From NCBI RefSeq assembly GCF_021130785.1, contig NC_060211.1, positions 126,801,001-126,865,000 on the forward strand: a stretch of DNA of 64,000 nt, read 5' to 3'. The notes beneath the pieces were generated by a model. The model was not told the DNA's origin and ran no database searches. It was given only the letters and a program-made list of their open reading frames with translations. The translations under genes were made by a program, and so were the position numbers. Position 1 is the stretch's first letter; each line of letters starts with the position of its first letter. Below, piece after piece: positions 58,480 through 64,000 of the stretch. This DNA is from Homalodisca vitripennis. Taxonomy: Eukaryota > Arthropoda > Insecta > Hemiptera > Cicadellidae.

Positions 58480-58925
58480 TGAGGGGTGTCCTGAGTTTCA
58501 TTTTTCTCTCTTTGTCCAAAGAGGGTTGAGCAGGATCCATCCATGCTTTTAACTTAATTAATTTCAATGAGCTGCCATTTTGTACTAGTCTAATATACAT
58601 CATAGCATGTCAAGATATAATTTTTTCCAACCTTATAAAAGGTACATCAAGACAATTGCTAAGCCATGTTTTGCCTCAATAAATGTTTAATTAATTTCAA
58701 TGAGCTGCCATTTTGTACTGGGTTGTTGAGATAGAAAGCTCTAGTTTCCACTGTTCTTATTTTTGTCAAGACCTTTCAAATGAGGTGTAATTTAATAGGT
58801 CTTTACATTTAATTTTGAGCCGCTCCATCAAAATCCCACTTTAGCGAAATAGGCAAAACTGTAACAGTGACTAAAAAGCTCACTTCTATTTCCAAGTAAG
58901 GTGTCCCGAGTTCCATCCCTCCATC
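58480..58925. repeat. Direct repeats after the transposase remnant
   Basis: TTAATTAATTTCAATGAGCT with GCCATTTTGTACT following occurs at 58554 and again at 58687. A second pair, GGGGTGTCCTGAGTTTCATT near 58483 and AGGTGTCCCGAGTTCCATCC near 58896, is less exact. They may be terminal or subterminal parts of the adjoining element. Confidence 0.5.
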
Positions 58926-59880
58926 TTTATCCATGAACAACTAAACAGAGTGTATGCATTCTTTTAACTAACACTGTACATATACATTATGTAATCTATG
59001 ACTTAAGACTTGAAATAGTTAAATTTTCTATGAATCAATTTTGCTATTCCATATTAAATTTCGTATACTGAGATTTTATTATTCTACGGAAGTATAGTTT
59101 GCCCTGTTTCAAAATAATAAGGGTCAGGTTTCATTCCTATATTATCTCAACTACTAACGCATCTATCCGTGCGCAATGTGGTGCTGCCCTGCGCTGATGG
59201 CGACGACAGATAAAGCATCCCTCGAGATAGTGCCTATCTCGTAACAGAACAAAATGTCTGGAGGGTAAAAAATGCATACACTTACTTTTTTCTTCAGCCG
59301 CATTACCGTGGGCCTGATTTCAATTACTATCTACGTTTACAATTCCTTATGGAATAATTTTCTATTTATTCTGTTTTCAGAGAAGGACTATATCTTACGG
59401 GGCTACGCCTAAAATATATATATTTTTTTCAAATAAACATATTAACCTCACCGAAAACAATTACCCGACCTTGAACCCCGAATGGACAGCTTAGGACTGA
59501 AACACTATCGTAGTTGTACTGTCTGTCTCAGATTGCACTGACTTTATCCTTATTCTCAAAAGACCAAAACAATCACGATAATCGGTGTAATTTTGGGGCG
59601 ACCCCATCAATAAACCCCCGTGAAAAATGAAAAGTGTGCAATTATTTTCAAATCTGTTCTGAAGTTATTCGTTATTCAGTTTCAAGAAACAAAACACCGT
59701 CAGTAAAATTCCCTTATCAACGATTTTAACAGAGCTAGAAGCATCACTAACAACTGTTATCTCTTTGAATGTAACGTAAACATATTCTGAGAACAAAGAT
59801 TTAATGTTTTTAAACCTTTTGAGAAAAATTATTTGGAATCGTAATAGAAACCACATCGTACGTACATATTCGTCTGTTTC
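58926..59880. other. Upstream region of CP-3
   Basis: No gene recognised. The sequence is AT-rich until about 59900, where it becomes strongly GC-rich toward the CP-3 promoter. Confidence 0.45.
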
Positions 59881-59969
59881 CCACCCTCGATGTTACAGTG
59901 TTACTGCGCGGGTGTGTGGAAGGAGGGGGGGAGGGGGTCCCGCGTGGGCTCCACCGTTACCACGGCGGG

Positions 59970-59977
59970 TATATAGG
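59970..59977 (+). promoter_or_regulatory. TATA box of CP-3
   Basis: TATATAGG stands alone in a GC-rich stretch, 50 bp before the CP-3 ATG. Transcription should begin near 60000, within GCGAGTGACAGTG, leaving a 5' UTR of about 20 nt. The contrast with the GC-rich surroundings and the matching spacing in CP-1 make this the most convincing promoter in the window. Confidence 0.7.
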
Positions 59978-60019
59978 CGGGCGGGAGGTGGCGCGGGCGA
60001 GTGACAGTGTGGTGGCGAC

Positions 60020-63000
60020 ATGTGGCGGACCGAGATCACGGTGGCCGGGGGCCTGATGGTGGCCCTGGTGGCCTTTGTGGCGGCGGAGAGGGTGAATTAC
60101 AACGGCGCTCAGTTACTCAGAGTGTCCACTCCCACCCCGGAGGTGCGCGACAAGCTCTCCCTGCTGGAGGAACAGGAAGGTAACGTCGTCGATAACTGTG
60201 TAGTATGTAAATACTTGTTAAATTTAAACTTAACGCTGAAAAAATGTTGTAAGTTTCTGTAATTATAATTTATTATTCTTTATTACTGTTCTATTGATTT
60301 ATTTCAACTTAAAAATCAGCTATAGTAAAACGACCATGAGTGTTCCCCATAGAACAATGTTAAACTTTTACACTTATAAACACTTTTATGGTCATAGATT
60401 CATGTTCATTTTAAACATATGAGTAATACACATCCACACGGTTTTTAGTCTTTCTAGTAAAGTTAAACAATTAAGTGCACAAATTTGATTTTTTTTCAAT
60501 TAATCAATCAAAATATTTGAAAAAGATTTTGGTACATTTAAATTATATCTTCAAAACAAGACACCTCCCAACACCCTAACACTACAACTAAGAGCATAAC
60601 AGTGCTCAAAATTTTACATTATTCTTATGGGGTAAAACAATTGACACAATTTAACTACAGCAGGCTTCTTTCATAAGAATGCTTAAAAATGTATACGAGT
60701 TTGGAAATTGTAATTGTGGTTCGCTAGAATTACCTCCATTGTAAAATTCTTGTTACCATACGTACTGTAACAAATAATCATTAAAAAACTATTACATACT
60801 CAAAAGTGTCCTTGGCTCTACTATTAATCCTTTTTAAAGCCTCGTTTACACTCCATGTAACAATTAAAATTAATGAAATGAAAATGAAATGAAAAATGTC
60901 TTTATTGAATATAACGTAAAACATTTTCAATTGGCGAGGTTAGGACTATTAAGTCCTCTCTTACACCTAACCATAACATAATAATCTAAGTTTTCTTATT
61001 AATCTTTGCATATAAAAGGAAAACAAAAAAATACACAACAAATAACATTAAAAAATCTATATACTTTGGAATTGCAGTTATTTAGTATTTTTCCTGAGTG
61101 TTTGAATTTTGTGATAACACAAAAAAAACTTTCAAACAAAAAATAAAAATTGTGGGATTTGTGCAACAATTGTATTGTATTTAGCGAATATCATATGAAC
61201 AGAGATGTCCTCTGAGTATATAAATGTTGCAAGATCTTAAGGGATTGGTAATTATTTATCACACATACAACATTTTATTTTATTTTACATTTTATTCACT
61301 TTTTATTTCAAGGTCAAACATACACAAAATGCAAAGAATTGTACTTTTTGTGGCACACAATTTTGCTCCATAGTGCATGGATTTTGTGGTACGACCACAA
61401 AAACCTCTGCCAAACAAAAACAGATGTAAACGTCAGTTGTTGCTGCTATAAAAATTCATTCACCGTAATTTTTTTTAATCACACCTTGAATCTATAAAGT
61501 TAGTTTTAATCAGTTAAATTATCATGTTTCCACAATATTATTGTATAATTCTCAGTTCTCAAAAAGTCGTTTAAAACCTTCCTTAAACTTTAGTATATAT
61601 ATATATTTTTAAATGTGTCATATTTTCTATGTTGTGAAATAATTTAAATAAGACTATACACAAATTTTAACGATCTCCATCTTGAAACTTTTATTGGTTG
61701 AAACTGGCTAATGAACTTATCTGGAGTAGGAGTATTTTCTCTGTACAGGTATGAATCAAGTTAAAAACTACAGCAGTTAATATGTTCCAAGTCCGGGGTT
61801 GTATTAAGTTATTAAGTATGGTAAGTTGGGTGTTATAATTTGAAAAACCCATACATATACTCTTTTCAGATTTTAGTAGTTTTGAGTTCTGGGGGCCATG
61901 ATTGGCGAAAACACAATGTTTACCAATCTATGTTTAAAGATTATGTCTATCTTGTATTTCTCAAAAATCAATCAATTAACAAATGTGTTTTCATGGAGTA
62001 GAGGAATGAGTCATGTATTTCCTTATGCATAAATAATATTATTTTTCTATAGACCATGGGTTAAATCATGATACATAGAATACCAGGTGACTGAGCTGTT
62101 TTGGGTTTTTTTCTGGAAAGGCCATGTTACAAATTAAACTCAAATATTTAAGCTTTTTATTAAGTCAACTCATTACATCTGTCGGAAGTTTTCTGAAAAA
62201 ATTAGGCAATATATGATTTTGCATCATACTGTTTGTTTATTTCATAGTTTTCCATGTTTTTGTGATGATGCAAACTGGGTTACCTATAAGGTTGTTATAA
62301 TGTTACATTTATCATTACTAAAAATTAATAGTACTTGAGTAAAGGATCGTTCCAGTAAATTCATAGGACCCCAAAACCTTTAAATTCTAAATGTTTAGTA
62401 ATAATTCTTTTCCTTAAGTTCAAGACTCATTCTGCAGAATTATTTTTGTAGAACTCACAGACTGAATACACATGGTGTTCAAAAGAAAGATCAAAATTTT
62501 CACAATTTCTCCTTAAAATGTCTATAAAAATGAAGAAAAATTCCATTACTAGTTTTTTTAAAGGTATGATAATTAGAGTTTGGTTATCAAATAAGTACCA
62601 AACCTAGCAAAACGTTTTGAAATTAAATTGTATTTGAATTTAAGCAAAAGCGAAAATAACAAAACAAAAAGCTCTAACTCTTTCTTTTAAGAAACGTTGA
62701 TCCCCATCAGTGAGCACACTGCCTGATAATGATGCTTCATTTTTATTTTATTATTAAATTTTTTTGCTGAAACATCATTAGTCCACATATTAGGTATTTT
62801 ACAAAAATATACAGTAGGTTAAATGTAGTTGTAAAACATGTGTTTTCCAGTGTTTTATACATGATGTCAAAATAACACAAACTACTAATCTGAGAATTGT
62901 CTTACAACAAACAGTACGCCGGAATTCGACATTCAGCATTTGTTTAGTGTTACCATTTTTAAGGAAAACTATCATGGCAAATTACTCTCAGAAAAAAATT

Positions 63001-63396
63001 TGAAAATCATCTAAAAATTTCTGACCTTAACACCAGCTTTAATCTTGGATATTTTCTTCTCTCACCATCCCCTATAGGGCGGCATATCAATGACATGGTG
63101 TAGATTTGGTTTTGGCAACCCTTTTGGAACCCTTGTACAAATATTTGTTTTTATAGCTTCAAGATTACCTTATAGAAAGTAATCAACACTGTTGTTTTTA
63201 ACAGATGTCGAAAAATGGTATCTGGGAGAGAAGGAGGTGGATGTCTTTGTCCAAGCCGAGAAAGTGCCACAGGTCAAAGAGTCTCTGGATAAAGATCAGC
63301 TTGAGTACCGTGTACTCATTGACGATGTTCAGGATGCCATAGACAAAGAGAACCCCCCTCTCTCTGAGGATGAACTCAACTTGGTTGGACGCAAAG
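60020..63396 (+). CDS. CP-3: M14A carboxypeptidase zymogen, first two exons (runs off the window)
   Basis: Exon 1 is 60020-60179 and exon 2 is 63205-63396, both ending in phase 1 with GT donors (GTAACG, GTAAGT). Exon 1 encodes a signal peptide (MWRTEITVAGGLMVALVAFV) and the start of the propeptide (YNGAQLLRVSTPTPEVRDKL, parallel to YSQAQLLRISNVTLQDLHQL in CP-1). Exon 2 encodes the rest of the propeptide, with the family motif YRVLIDDVQDAIDKE. Exon sizes (160 and 192 nt against 154 and 192 in CP-1) and phases match CP-1, so the next exon should begin the catalytic domain beyond 64000. Whether the active site is complete cannot be seen. Exon 1 is much more GC-rich than the CP-1 exons because it lies in the promoter island. 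Intron 1 (60180-63204) holds a reverse-oriented retroelement tail near 60870-61000. Confidence 0.88.
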
Positions 63397-64000
63397 GTAA
63401 GTCACTTTGTCTGAATTTATTATACATTTCGTCTTTTCTCACAATATCAAAGTACTGTTATCTAACATTTAAAATTATACAATGTATTTAAACTTGTAAA
63501 CTTATAAAATGTTTTAACCAAATGCTTTAACAAAACAGTGGAGGTAAAATGCTCAGAATTAGATAACAGAAGTTAATAAATAGGCTTTGAAATATTAAAC
63601 TTACTTGCATTATTATTCCAGTGTGTTGATATGATATTTAAAAACATAACTATTTGATGAGTTGAGAGGTTTCTATTTGTTATATAAGTTATTAATGTCT
63701 TCAACTAACTTACCCATTATTGTTCCAGCACAGTAAAAGTAAATTGTATCAGTAACTAACTCTGACACTACTCAGTTACACATTGCGTTTAAAATCTCCT
63801 AAATAATGGAACTGTGTATCAAAAACCATTTAAAGTTTTCAGATATGAGAAGTACTTTAATGGTGAACTTACTAAATTATAAGTATTCAAAGAAATCCTC
63901 TCCAAAATATGTCCACATCTAACGACAAATGTTTTATGTGCTAAAGGCACTCAGCCATTAACTTTGTGTAATTAAGTCAAAATACTTATGAATTACTTTT
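63397..64000 (+). other. Start of CP-3 intron 2
   Basis: AT-rich with no exon before the window ends. Confidence 0.6.

Noticed and set aside
60001..60183. Overlapping plus-strand frame starting at 60001
   Set aside because: It is a shadow of CP-3 exon 1; the 60020 frame has the signal peptide and homology to CP-1.
63192..63204. ATG at 63192 as the start of a separate protein
   Set aside because: It lies in the polypyrimidine tract region of the CP-3 intron; the acceptor at 63203-63204 joins exon 1 in frame.

Overview
This is an AT-rich eukaryotic window, most likely from an insect. The genes are split into small exons by long introns with canonical GT-AG borders (one probable GC-AG), and the spaces between them are full of decayed transposable elements. 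The repeat mix (mariner/Tc1, piggyBac-like TTAA elements, Helitron ends closing in AGCTAGT, LINEs with TTGA-type tails) and secreted M14 carboxypeptidases of digestive type fit an insect, perhaps hemipteroid. That placement is inference; nothing here fixes the species.

There are four supported genes. Three are a plus-strand family of secreted M14A carboxypeptidases. CP-1 (6599-14415, six exons, 416 aa) has signal peptide, propeptide and a complete active site. CP-2 (16370-22580, five exons, 339 aa) has kept the zinc ligands but lost the catalytic glutamate, the active-site tyrosine and the whole propeptide exon, so it is predicted to be a secreted pseudoenzyme. CP-3 starts at 60020 behind a strong TATA box; only its signal-peptide and propeptide exons lie in the window. 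The fourth gene runs on the minus strand between CP-2 and CP-3 (30640-50452, ten exons found, 592 aa, 5' end not found). It encodes a long coiled-coil protein that resembles the centrosomal/ciliary CEP162 family.

Layout: 1-6500 holds remnants of a Gypsy LTR retrotransposon, a LINE and a hairpin MITE; 6546-14415 CP-1, with a LINE inside intron 3; 14416-16241 a tRNA-like SINE piece and a piggyBac-like TTAA element that ends 128 bp before the CP-2 start codon; 16305-22580 CP-2; 22581-30639 non-coding with three DNA transposon remnants; 30640-50452 the coiled-coil gene, whose introns hold two Helitron-like elements, two LINE fragments, a piggyBac-like element, a hairpin MITE and a 755-bp foldback element with 8-bp target duplications; 50453-59900 no confident gene, but a GC-rich block, a three-copy tandem repeat and a dead Tc1/mariner-like transposase; 59970-64000 the promoter and first two exons of CP-3.

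The carboxypeptidases share intron positions and phases, so they arose by duplication of one split gene. CP-1 and CP-3 look like ordinary zymogens for extracellular, probably gut, protein digestion. CP-2 has diverged into something that can bind zinc, and perhaps peptide ends, but should not cleave. The coiled-coil gene appears functionally unrelated to its neighbours.
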